This document shows positions 41,401-50,759 of a stretch of 64,000 bases of DNA, one piece after another. Position 1 is the stretch's first letter. Each line of letters opens with the position of its first letter. Below the pieces are notes generated by a model, which did not search any database, was not told the DNA's origin, and saw nothing but the letters and a program-made list of their open reading frames with translations. The DNA comes from Escarpia spicata. Its lineage: Eukaryota; Annelida; Polychaeta; Sabellida; Siboglinidae. A program made the position numbers and the translations under genes. The stretch covers positions 47,008,016-47,072,015 of the forward strand of contig OZ023214.1 of assembly GCA_963995525.1 (NCBI GenBank). The letters are read 5' to 3'.

Positions 41401-44400
41401 GCGTGGGAAGCTGTTAAATATTTGGGGCTGAGACTCACAAAAAAAGTGGAATCCATTGAGGTTCACCAAAATCTCCAACTGCACCCCCATGAGGATCACA
41501 AAGCAACTCCTGCTGCACTCTTGGGGTTTATAAAACACATGAACCTACACCTACATTGACGATTAAAAAACCTTTCACCGCGGCCACATGATACTTCAAC
41601 ATAAAACTATAATATATCTATGCTATATTAAGCTTCGTTTAACTTTAAGATGTAACTAAACTGAAATCGGATTTACTGGGTGAAATTATTGTCTGCGCTC
41701 TGAAATTTATTATGTGGCAGTTGCCTCTTTGCCCCCCCCCCCCCCCCCCCCCCCCAGTTCCGTTCCCGTGCCTATGGTCTGGGTCGGGCGAGAGAGGAGA
41801 TAATCAAGCTGGGACAGGAAGGAGGGTCGTGCACGGAGGCGGGTGAGAGGACATAAGAGTTGGGACCGGAGAGAGGACAGAGTATTCACGTATTACTTAA
41901 TGGCACTTACTTCTTTCCACTGCTCGTCTCCACGTTCCTCACAACATTTAGAATAAATGTGGACCTACAACTGGTTCAGTGAACGTCCTACCAGTAACAA
42001 TCACGTAACGTAACTACTCCCCTTTAATGGATCAGCCACATGTTACACCAACAGTTGTCCGTGTATACCCACCGAGTCGACACGACTTGCCCTTGAAGAG
42101 GTACCACTTGCGGCACTGACACACTCCTTTGGCGCAGTCTCGCAACTTGTCGCAGTGACTGAATGAAGACGTGCAGTCGGCGTCTCGCTCACACAACTCC
42201 CCGAACCCAGCGCCTGCAACAACTAACATGGCCAATCCAGATAAGCTCCTGCAACAACTTGCAAGGTAATCCGGATCAGCTCCCGCAACAGATAACATGG
42301 CCAATCCGGATGAGCTCCTGCAACAGCTAACATGAACAATCCGGATCACTTCTTGCAACAACTAGCATGGCCAATCCAGATCAGCTCCTGAAGCAGCTAG
42401 CATGGTCAATCCGGATAAGCTCCTGTAACAGCTAGCATGGCCAATCCAGATCAGCTCCTGCAACAGCTAGCATGGTCAATCCGGGTCAGCTCCTGTAACA
42501 GCTAAAAAGGTAAATTCTTATATAGCGCAGTATCCAGTCCTCAGGACATTTCAAAGCGCTTTACACTTTACTCCCTGGCAGACCTGTTCAATAGAACACC
42601 ATCTCGACTTCTCTGGGAAGCATCCAGCAACGCTGCAATTAATGCGCGAAGACTATTCGTACACAAATATCCACCACTGTCTATAGCCAGGTACTCATTC
42701 ATATAGCTGAGTGAACTGGAGCAACGTATAGTGAACGAACTTGCCCAAGGTTCGACACCGTCGAACATGAACAACCCGGATCACTTCTTGCAACAACTAG
42801 CATGACCAATCCGGATCAGCTCCTGAAACAGCTAGCATGGTCAATCCAGATCAGCGCCTGTAACAGCTAGCATGGCCAATCCAGATCAGCTCCTCTAACA
42901 GCTAGCATGGTCAATCCGGATCAGCTCCTGTAACAGCTAACATGGTCAATCGGATCAACTCCCGCAACAGCTACCATGGCCAATCCAGATCAGCTCCTGT
43001 AACAGCTACCATGGCCAATCCGGATCAGCTCCTGTAACAGCTACCATGGCCAATCCGGATCAGCTCCTGTAACAGCTACCATGGCCAATCCAGATCAGCT
43101 CCTGTAACAGCTAGCATGGTCAATCCAGATCAGCGCCTGTAACAGCTAGCATGGCCAATCCAGATCAGCTCCTCTAACAGCTAGCATGGTCAATCCGGAT
43201 CAGCTCCTGTAACAGCTAACATGGTCAATCGGATCAACTCCCGCAACAGCTACCATGGCCAATCCAGATCAGCTCCTGTAACAGCTACCATGGCCAATCC
43301 GGATCAGCTCTTGTAACAGCTACCATGGCCAATCCGGATCAGCTCCTGTAACAGCTACCATGGCCAATCCAGATCAGCTCCTGTAACAGCTACCATGGCC
43401 AATCCGGATCAGCTCCTGTAACAGCTACCATGGCCAATCCGGATCAGCTCCTGTAACAGCTACCATGGCCAATCCGGATCAGCTCCTGTAACAGCTACCA
43501 TGGCCAATCCGGATCAGCTCCTGTAACAGCTACCATGGCCAATCCGGATCAGCTCCTGTAACAGCTACAATGGCCAATCCAGATCAGCTCCTGTAACAGC
43601 TACCATGGCCAATCCGGATCAGCTCCTGTAACAGCTACCATGGCCAATCCGGATCAGCTCCTGTAACAGCTAGCATGGTCAATCCAGATCAACTCCCGCA
43701 ACAGCTACCATGGCCAATCCGGATCAGCTCCTGTAACAGCTACCATGGCCAATCCGGATCAGCTCCTGCAACAGCTACCATGGCCAATCCGGATCAGCTC
43801 TTGCTATCTTAATACCAGAATAATGATGTTGAATGTGTACTTCCCAACATATTGCTTTCCGCAATCAAGACCACACGTGGGACGAAGTATAGCTGACTGA
43901 GTGAACTCCCTGCTAATGATTACCACTTTTTGACTTGATACGATAACTGAACAGATATCGTCACCGTATAGATTAAACATATTAACAAATGTATAAGATC
44001 ATATTGACAACATCCCCGACAAAAATGCATTGTTCATCTTGCTACGGTACAAATGTAAATGGAGCACAACCGCGCTTAGATATATTTGTTATCGTTATAA
44101 AACTGCAACCTTACAAAGGTTACTTGGCAGACATGTATACACAAACGTGTGCACTTCAATAAAGGTGAGCACCACGCCGTGATTACGAATCCTCGGATTG
44201 TGTTGAAAAGAACTAATATAGAACTAACCTGATTCCAAAGCATCTCGCATAGGAACACAACCCTTCTTTGTCTCGTTACGTCTTACTGGATGCATGATAG
44301 AATCGTGTCCTTAGAAGAATAACATCACGGTGGAAAGTAAAATGCAAATTACTGTCTTTATTTATTAAGAAAAAAACTAGCGTAAAATCAATTCAGAGAT

Positions 44401-47400
44401 ACCTGATTGACACTGGTATGAAGAGAGCCCCGTACTATTATGTAATTTCAATGTTTAGTTAAATAACTCTATAAAAATTTATTTAATTTTTGAATTTCTT
44501 GAAGTATGCGTTCATAATAATCCAGTATGCATCGACATTTATTCTTGCACGTCAAGATTTAACAAGATTTAACAAGATTGCCATCCAGAAAATTACTCTG
44601 GATGGCAGTTGGACAAGGAAGCCTTTTGGCTTATCGAGAGTCCAATACTTTTTATCTACATGTATCCCGCCTTTTTAAGGTGTGTGTCGATTTTACTTTT
44701 AAACATATTCACGCTACTAGCACCAACACAATCAGGAGATAATCTGTTCCATTCATTTACAGTCCTTTGTGAGAATGAGAACTTTCTTATATCTAATCTA
44801 CACTGCCCCTTTACTAATGTAGCTTCATGTCCTCTGGTCCTTCTATCTTTCTTAACTGAGAAAAAAATGTTTCTATCAATATTTTCATAACCATTCAATA
44901 TTTTAAACACTTCTATGTGATCTCCTCTCAATCTCCTGGTCTCTAGTGTTGTTAAACCACATTCTTTTAGGCGTATTTCGTAACTAAGATCCCTCAGATT
45001 TGGTATCATTTTAGTCGCTCTCCTCTGTACTCTTTCTAGCATATCTATGTCCTTCTTGCGATATGGCCTCCATGCTTGTATACAATATTCTAAATGAGGC
45101 CTCACTATTGTTTTGTACAGCGGTACTATTAATTCTTTTTTCTTATACGCTATATTTCGCCTAATTAATCCAAGGATTTGATTTCCCTTTGACGCTGCAA
45201 TTCCGCACTGCTCTGAAACCTTCATATCAGCACTAATGGTTAACCCTAAGTCCTTTTCTTTTACAGTAGTACTTAGAACAGTACCCCCCATTTTATATTT
45301 TACCTCTTCATTCCCATGACCTGTGTGGAGGCATTTACATTTCCCAAAATTGAACAGCATTTGCCACTTTTCAGACCATTTGATCAACCTATCAAGATCA
45401 TCTTGTAAATGCTGTCTGTCTCCATCACTTTTAATCCTTCTAAACACTTTTGTATCATCCGCAAATTTTAACACCTTGCTTGTTATATCATCGTCCAAAT
45501 CGTTGATATATATTAAGAATAATATAGGTCCTAGTACTGATCCCTGTGGTACCCCACTCAATACCGATTTCCAGTTTGAAGCCTCCCCATCAACTACTAC
45601 ACGTTGTCTTCTGTCATTCAGCCATTTTTCTATCCAGTTTATTATACCATTTCCTATGCCATGGGCCTTTAGCTTAAGGAGTAATCTTTGATGTTGTACT
45701 TTGTCGAAAGCTTTTTGAAAATCTAAATAGATGATATCTACTGGTGATCCCTCATCTACCCACCTAGTGATGTCTTCCAAAAAACATAACATATTTGTTA
45801 AGCATGACCTCGCTTTTAAAAACCCATGTTGAGATGGGTTTATCAAGTTATGTTTAACAAGAAAATACAACATGTGATCTTTAATTAGTCTTTCTAATAA
45901 TTTGCAAATCACTGATGTTAAACTCACTGGTCTATAGTTCTCTGACTTGTTTCTCGAACCTTTTTTAAATAACGGTATAATGTTTGCCTCTTTCCATTCT
46001 AAAGGAACCACTCCCTCTTCTAATGACAAATTGAAAACTGTTGCAAGCGGTGCGCTAATTTGTTCTACAATTTCCAATAGTAGTTTGGGCGGAATCCCGT
46101 CCACTCCAGGTGATTTATTATCCTTCATAGCCCTTATTTTCTTAGCTACCATTTCCGAGGTTACAACTAACTGTCCTAAATAGTCTGAATCTGCCCCCTT
46201 GAACTTAGCCTCTGGTACTGGCAGTGAACTAATATCTTCCCTGGTAAACACTGAACTAAAATACTCATTCAGGTCTTCTGCCATTAAAAATCCCTCTGAT
46301 ATTGTATTTCCAGCACTATCTTCTAGAGGACCGACCTTATCCTGAACTTTCTGTTTGCTTCGAATATACGCATAAAAACTCTTACTGTCATGTTTTATAT
46401 TACTAGCTAATTTTTTTTCATAGCTTCTCTTTGAATTTCTAATTTCAGCTGTAGCTTGATTAAGTGCTTCTTTATAAATGTTGTAGTCTTCATCATTTCC
46501 AGTACATCTATATGACTTCCACATCATTTGTTTATACTTAATTTTTCTAATGGCTTCTTTCGATAAGTGTTTCTTTTTAGACCGTTTCCCTTGTTTTTTG
46601 AAAGGTACAAATTTATCGACTATGCACTTAATTTCACTATTTAAGATATTCCAGCATTCGGTTGCTGTCTTATTCTTCAGTGTGTTATTCCAATATATCT
46701 TTGCTAAATATTTCCTCATGTCCTTATACCTTCCTTTGTGGAAATTTCTCCTATACTGCTTTTTACTATTCCTTTCTGATTTTACTTTGATGGTAAAATG
46801 TATCTGGTTGTGATCACTACTCCCCAATGGCTCACATATCTTGACATTGTCAACTAATTCTTTCTGTGAGGACAAAACTAAGTCTAACACATTCTCTCCC
46901 CTGGTTGGTTCTAGCACATGTTGAGAAAGGAAACTATCTTGTACTAAAACTAAAAACTTGTGGTCCTCACTCCCCATACTCTGTAGAGATTTCCATTGTA
47001 TATGCCCATGGTTAAAATCCCCCATAATAATACAGTCCCGTTTGCTTATTTCCCTTATAGCGTTTTGTATTTTTTCATTCTCTTCTATGCTTATGTTTGG
47101 ACTTCGATAAACTAACCCAACTGTTAACGTTGAGTTTCCTGTAACTATGTTACACCAAACAGCTTCTTCGCAATCTGCTTCTCTTTCTAATTTTATTTCA
47201 TAAGCCTGGATAGATTCTTTAATATATAAAATAACTCCACCTCCCTTTCTTCCTATTCTATCTTTCCTAAACATTACATATCCTGTTAGTCCCAATTCGG
47301 CATCTGATATATCAGTGGTGGCCCACGATTCGGTTATACCTATTATGTGAGGGTCAATATCTTCTACCATAATGTTTAGTTCACTTCTTTTGTTTACTAT

Positions 47401-47977
47401 GCTCCTTGCATTTAAACAAATGCATTTATATCCTGATTCAGAACAGTTTTCCAGGCTGTTCTTTGCCGATTTATTTCTGCTGTCTTTATCTATGCCTCCA
47501 GTTTCAGGCTTCTCTGTGAATCCCCCCAAATGGTACCTTTGCAAAAGTAATGCGTGCAATTCATATATTTTATATATTGTAGCCACTAACAAAGAACACA
47601 TAGATCATCGAATGTGTAATGCAATCCAAATTGAGGAACCCTCTTGGTTCGAGAATATCAAATAAAATTAACAAGTTATGTGCTGAGGCTGACAGCAACC
47701 AGTTCACTTAATAAATACTTATTTTATATTATTATCGATTAAACCAACTGGTTACAGCCTTAATTGGCTCCGCTGTCAGCCTGGAATCGTATATTATATC
47801 ACCGATTGTTACACTTGTTTGATTATGTTTGTATGTATGATTTATACGATTCCAAAAAATAAACTCTATCTATCTATCTATCTATCTAACATCTCTTCTA
47901 AACAACCGAGGAGGACAGAGACAAAAGGCGAAGGGAAATTGTTGAGTCACCTACGTGCGTGTGTGTGTGTGCGTGTG

Positions 47978-48009
<32 letters not shown>

Positions 48010-49632
48010 TGACTACGTGTGATAGTGACAATGAGTTTTATTTCCCTACGACTCCTTGGAGAGTACGAGATAATTTTTCTCTCTACAGTGCAATTTAATA
48101 GAACATATTGAATTCTTAAGAACATCTAGACTTATATTGTATCAATCATATTTACAGTATGTAAAACGTAAACAACACACGACACATAAAACATTCAGTG
48201 ACCTTTCCGTATTAAGTATTTTCGATAATTTTATAATCAGTAGTGAAAACCAAATAATATAAAATAATGTAAAATTAAATAAACCACGTATTATACATGT
48301 ATTGCACAATTTGAACTCATTTACAATTATATTGATTGACATACAAGTACATAATGATATTCATCACCTTAGTCTCCATTGTTGCATAAGTTATACAGCC
48401 TCTGAGAATTTTCAGGGAGATATCGACCAACAGAAATAGGTAATTTGTGATTTCCACAATGAAATTTACATACATTGATTCTGTCAGTTGGGCTCAAGTA
48501 GATTAAATTTGCTGATGTCTTTCATTTTAAGTTCTAGGGTACGCTTCAACCATTTTATATTTACATGTTCATGCCACATGTTAGTAGTCTACATCCATCA
48601 GTGATACGCTCTATCTTTATACTCCATTTTGATTTTAAATTACCTGTGTCGTGGAGGGTTATAATCAGTCTAAACATCATACTAGATAGCTTGCTTTGTT
48701 TGCCTTCAATTAAGTGTACCCAAACGTTTATCATTCTCTTTTCTGTAATCGTTGTCACACTTTGTCTGCCAACTTCTCCATATACCATACAATTTGCTGT
48801 GTTCCTGTTACGTTTTCGTAGACTAAGGAATCTTTCAACCTGCTAAGGAATCTTTCAACCTGCTCTACATTTTGAAAACCCCATATTTCACTACCATATA
48901 GCAGAATTGGCATTACAAGCTGGCCAAACAGTTCACACTGTATGTCTATCGGTAAATCTAGTTTCCTTGCTTTATTTGTGAGGTTGAACATTGCACGCAT
49001 TGCTTGGTTAAGTTGTTTTGTTATGGCTTTGTTAAACAGTCAATTCAGATATATGTAGCCATCAGTTAGTTCTAATTTGTTTTGTCCAAACAAGAAGTCT
49101 GGATATGATCTGACCTTTCCACGAGAGAAGATAATAACCTTTGTTTTATTTGTAATAACAGATAGGTGCCATGTTTGGCAATACTCGCATGCATCATTTA
49201 ATGCAGCCTGTAAATCTGGAGGTGTTTCTGCCATGACAGTAGTATCATCAGCATAAAGTAAAACATACATTTTCAAAAACATTTCTACATCATCATCACT
49301 AAGGTTGTTGTGAATTTCACCAGCCAGCAAGTCAAGTCCCTTATATTGATGGCTTACAGAGTGTTCAAAATGATTAAGGTAAATAGCAAATAACAAAGGA
49401 GACAGGTTTTCTCCTTGATACACACCCCGACATCACATGAAAAGAAGGCTGACGGTGTGTGTGTATTTTATGCGAGTGTGTGTCCGCGCAAGAGTGAGCG
49501 CGTTGGCTCGGTCCGTGTCCAGGTTATAGTGTCGTGTATATATATAGCCACTGAAACCGAAAACGTACCTGCGGCTCCACAAAACACAGCAAGCAGCAGA
49601 AGCACCGTGACACGATGGAATTGCAGCAGGTG
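38416..49632 (-). CDS. Secreted or GPI-anchored protein of EB-like cysteine modules, 7 mapped exons, start exon missing
   Basis: Exons (minus): 49632-49569, 42213-42073, 41340-41158, 40565-40452, 39927-39781, 38997-38872, 38489-38416. Every mapped internal junction is phase 1, so each middle exon is a multiple of 3. The first mapped exon encodes HRVTVLLLLAVFCGAAG, a signal peptide end; it has a good acceptor and an in-frame TAG just upstream, so the ATG lies in an unmapped upstream exon. The middle exons hold about five modules of the form C-x5-C-x6-C-x4-5-C-x-C-x(n)-C (GVCQC, GKCEC, SKCKC, GICQC), as in EB modules. The last exon gives SDVLATSYGVLVAALIFWVL then SQD and stop: a hydrophobic end without a cytoplasmic tail, typical of a GPI signal or a tail anchor. 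The 40452 donor is GTTAGT. A possible AATAAA lies at 38284-38279. Likely an extracellular adhesion or binding protein; ligand unknown. Confidence 0.68.
39329..39410. repeat. GGGA tetranucleotide repeat in an intron of the EB-module gene
   Basis: About 20 GGGA units, same unit as the tract at 18.2 kb. Confidence 0.95.
39499..39630. repeat. CA/GC microsatellite with flanking repeat copy 2
   Basis: ACACAC run with a CGCGCGCGCG insert, then CACTGGTATGCTAGACGAACGACAGC and GCCCGGCAGCTTTC, matching 35410-35475. Confidence 0.8.
40855..41125 (-). mobile_element. RTE-like LINE 3' fragment in an intron
   Basis: Minus strand reads GWIGHTLRKP, then GKRRRGRPQNTWRRDI and WRVIVDGLCSS, the conserved end of RTE-like ORF2. 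It ends in AAGT repeats at 40862-40873, the same tail as the element at 437-2000. It lies 33 bases past the donor of the exon 41340-41158. Confidence 0.75.
41450..41525. repeat. Third site of the GTGCAGTTGGAG repeat, inverted
   Basis: GGTTCACCAAAATCTCCAAC then TGCACCCCCATGAGG are the inverse complement of the units at 8500-8660 and 16660-16720. Confidence 0.4.
41732..41755. repeat. Poly-C run of 24
   Basis: Uninterrupted C mononucleotide run; length is prone to assembly error. Confidence 0.95.
42216..43803. repeat. 35 bp satellite, about 37 units, interrupted by a SINE
   Basis: Consensus on the plus strand: AACAGCTACCATGGCCAATC then CGGATCAGCTCCTGT; units differ by a few bases (CTAGC/CTACC, CCGG/CCAG). 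It begins at the 3' splice site of the exon 42213-42073. On the minus strand each unit reads GGCCATGGTAGCTGTTACAG followed by GAGCTGATCC, close to the genuine junction GGCCATGTTAGTTGTTGCAG followed by GCGCTGG. Units nearest the exon have the exon-like TTGTTGCAG form; distant ones have CTGTTACAG. The array therefore probably grew from the intron end itself. Confidence 0.95.
42506..42765 (-). mobile_element. SINE copy 2, 5'-truncated, inside the 35 bp satellite
   Basis: Shares CTGTTCAATAGAAC, CCATCTCG, GCGCGAAGACTATTCGTA, CCAGGTA, TGAACTGGAGCAA and GAACTTGCCCAAGGTTCGA-type blocks with 17568-17850. The A-box end is missing; the body starts at the B box. The low-coordinate end has AAGCGCTTTACAC and TATATAGCGC. 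Confidence 0.7.
43810..44550. other. Intronic DNA, no feature recognised
   Basis: Between the satellite and the 3' end of the CR1-like LINE; AT-rich. Confidence 0.4.
44550..47650 (-). mobile_element. CR1/Jockey-type non-LTR retrotransposon with intact ORF2
   Basis: The 981-codon frame is described in its own entry. The 3' end (low coordinates) has a hairpin, CCATCCAGAG/CTCTGGATGG type at 44580-44605, then a tail of three AATCTTGTTA-type units (44556-44582). 3' hairpins and short tandem tails are usual for CR1/L2-type elements. No ORF1 is visible upstream, so the copy is probably 5'-truncated just before ORF2. Same strand as the EB-module gene, inside its intron. Confidence 0.85.
44656..47601 (-). 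CDS. LINE ORF2: APE endonuclease and reverse transcriptase, 981 aa
   Basis: Uninterrupted from ATG at 47601. Residues about 55-275 form an apurinic-like endonuclease: LNARSIVNKRSEL, IIGITESW, GGGVILYIKE, MGDFNHGHIQW and LGSSDHNQI carry the expected Asn, Glu, Asp and Asp-His catalytic positions. A basic linker follows. The reverse transcriptase runs about 480-760 with SPGVDGIPPKLL, NIIPLFKKGSRNKSENYRPV, QHGFLKARSC, YLDFQKAFDKVQH, SGVPQGSVLGPILFLIYIND and the catalytic FADD. The C-terminal part (LGLIRRNI, YCIQAWRPY, LERVQRRATKMI, FSQRTVNEWNRL) is typical of CR1-like elements. With no stop or frameshift and all key residues, it looks young and possibly active in trans. Confidence 0.95.
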   Translation of the reverse strand: MCSLLVATIYKIYELHALLLQRYHLGGFTEKPETGGIDKDSRNKSAKNSLENCSESGYKCICLNARSIVNKRSELNIMVEDIDPHIIGITESWATTDISDAELGLTGYVMFRKDRIGRKGGGVILYIKESIQAYEIKLEREADCEEAVWCNIVTGNSTLTVGLVYRSPNISIEENEKIQNAIREISKRDCIIMGDFNHGHIQWKSLQSMGSEDHKFLVLVQDSFLSQHVLEPTRGENVLDLVLSSQKELVDNVKICEPLGSSDHNQIHFTIKVKSERNSKKQYRRNFHKGRYKDMRKYLAKIYWNNTLKNKTATECWNILNSEIKCIVDKFVPFKKQGKRSKKKHLSKEAIRKIKYKQMMWKSYRCTGNDEDYNIYKEALNQATAEIRNSKRSYEKKLASNIKHDSKSFYAYIRSKQKVQDKVGPLEDSAGNTISEGFLMAEDLNEYFSSVFTREDISSLPVPEAKFKGADSDYLGQLVVTSEMVAKKIRAMKDNKSPGVDGIPPKLLLEIVEQISAPLATVFNLSLEEGVVPLEWKEANIIPLFKKGSRNKSENYRPVSLTSVICKLLERLIKDHMLYFLVKHNLINPSQHGFLKARSCLTNMLCFLEDITRWVDEGSPVDIIYLDFQKAFDKVQHQRLLLKLKAHGIGNGIINWIEKWLNDRRQRVVVDGEASNWKSVLSGVPQGSVLGPILFLIYINDLDDDITSKVLKFADDTKVFRRIKSDGDRQHLQDDLDRLIKWSEKWQMLFNFGKCKCLHTGHGNEEVKYKMGGTVLSTTVKEKDLGLTISADMKVSEQCGIAASKGNQILGLIRRNIAYKKKELIVPLYKTIVRPHLEYCIQAWRPYRKKDIDMLERVQRRATKMIPNLRDLSYEIRLKECGLTTLETRRLRGDHIEVFKILNGYENIDRNIFFSVKKDRRTRGHEATLVKGQCRLDIRKFSFSQRTVNEWNRLSPDCVGASSVNMFKSKIDTHLKKAGYM
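47655..47890 (+). mobile_element. Possible LINE or SINE 3' end with CTAT tail, opposite orientation
   Basis: GGCTGACAGCAACCAGTT at 47680 is mirrored by AACTGGTTACAG and GCTGTCAGCC at 47745-47783, and TGGAATCGTATA by TATACGATTCCA; then AATAAA and a CTAT tail at 47868-47887. It looks like a structured 3' end of an element reading left to right, next to the 5' end of the CR1-like copy. Confidence 0.35.
47955..48011. repeat. GTGC/GT microsatellite
   Basis: GTGTGTGT followed by GTGC tetranucleotides. Confidence 0.9.
48150..49440 (-). mobile_element. 5'-truncated non-LTR retrotransposon
   Basis: Minus-strand pieces: YQGENLSPLLFAIYLNHFEH, then VLLYADDTTVMAET (catalytic YADD at about 49240), then MRAMFNLTNKARKLDLPID, LLYGSEIWGFQNVEQVERF, YGEVGRQSVTTITEKRMINV, LIEGKQSKLSSMMFRLI, and a tail part with NHKLPISVGRY and DEYHYVLVC. 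Small deletions and a frame change near 49020, a 20-base tandem duplication at 48824-48863, and stops show decay. The upstream finger region is missing. It lies beside the signal-peptide exon of the EB-module gene. Confidence 0.8.
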
Positions 49633-49634
49633 CT

Positions 49635-50750
49635 AACAAACAGACAGATTTCAACAGTAAGCGCACACACCGAAACATTATTGCTTCTTTTTCAGTTTAT
49701 TTACGCGCAACTCGAGGTTTTTATAACCAATTCATCAAGGAAAATTGTGAAAGTTATTGAGCATGAACACGAGTGCCGCTGATAGAACGTGCTGTTGAAT
49801 ATTCCCCCTATTCCAGAAACGCAACAAAGGATGGTGACATAAATGTGGAGTTTATTGCGGCTGTAGCAAACGAATCAAGTAAAGAAAAGGTTACAGTGGT
49901 ATCAGCAGTTAAAGCAGAGGAATTCTGCGAGGCTTCTGTCACATAATTTTAAATTATGTATAATTGTTTGTCAATGTTCTCCTCTCCTTCTCATTAAGGG
50001 GATATGAAGCTCTGATAATTAAACATGCACCACTAACAACACTAAATGTAACGAAAATTTCAGAAAGTATACACATCCTTAGTGTTATTTGTGTTATACA
50101 TCGATTACCCATGTCCGTGTTCTGCTAGCAGTTCGACATGCACATTATAGGGTAATGCCTTACCTTAGACATGCTCAATAACTGTGTTGACTTCAACCGG
50201 GTGTTTCTGGGTTTGATCAGTCTATCACCGCAACGCCAACAGTCTTGTAACGCCAGCTCCTCGGTTACACCATCGATATGGTGCTGCTGTCATAAGGGCC
50301 ACAGCCAACAGAAACTGTTTGCGAACATCATCGACGCCCATAGTGGAAATGGCGCTAATCAAATACGGTCGTCGGAATGATGCGAACAAACGCGAAATGC
50401 TCAACGCCATAACGCCATAACGCCATAACGCCACAAGGGCGACTCTTCATTCTATCCACTTTCAGTAATTAGTTATTTTATTGTGTTGCCATGGCGTTTT
50501 AAATTACCAACGATGCCAATAACGTCTGCTGCAAACAATGCCCACGGCCATCCTTGGGTAGATGTCATTACTCGGGAATCTACCTGCGTCCCGTTTGCCA
50601 GAGACCATTCTGTTAACAAGACATAAGACCTTGTAATCTGCAAGCAGTGCATGTCTAACAAGACAGAATATTGCAAAGAAATATCCTTGGTTTTACATAC
50701 GTGAATGAACTGAAGGCGAATTAAGTGTTCTTGAAGGTCACACTGACTTG
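49635..50750. other. Upstream region of the EB-module gene; start exon expected but not found
   Basis: The signal-peptide exon begins in phase 0 at 49632, so a donor preceded by an in-frame ATG should lie upstream on the minus strand. I could not choose one. A short CATAACGC decamer repeat lies at 50404-50435. Confidence 0.4.
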
Positions 50751-50759
50751 GGGACATGA

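Noticed and set aside
42216..43803. Regular 35 bp repeats that might be read as a CRISPR array
   Set aside because: The units are contiguous with no unique spacers, in a eukaryotic intron; it is a satellite.
44490..47665. Plus-strand frames of 62-122 codons within 44.5-47.7 kb
   Set aside because: Antisense shadows of the LINE ORF2.
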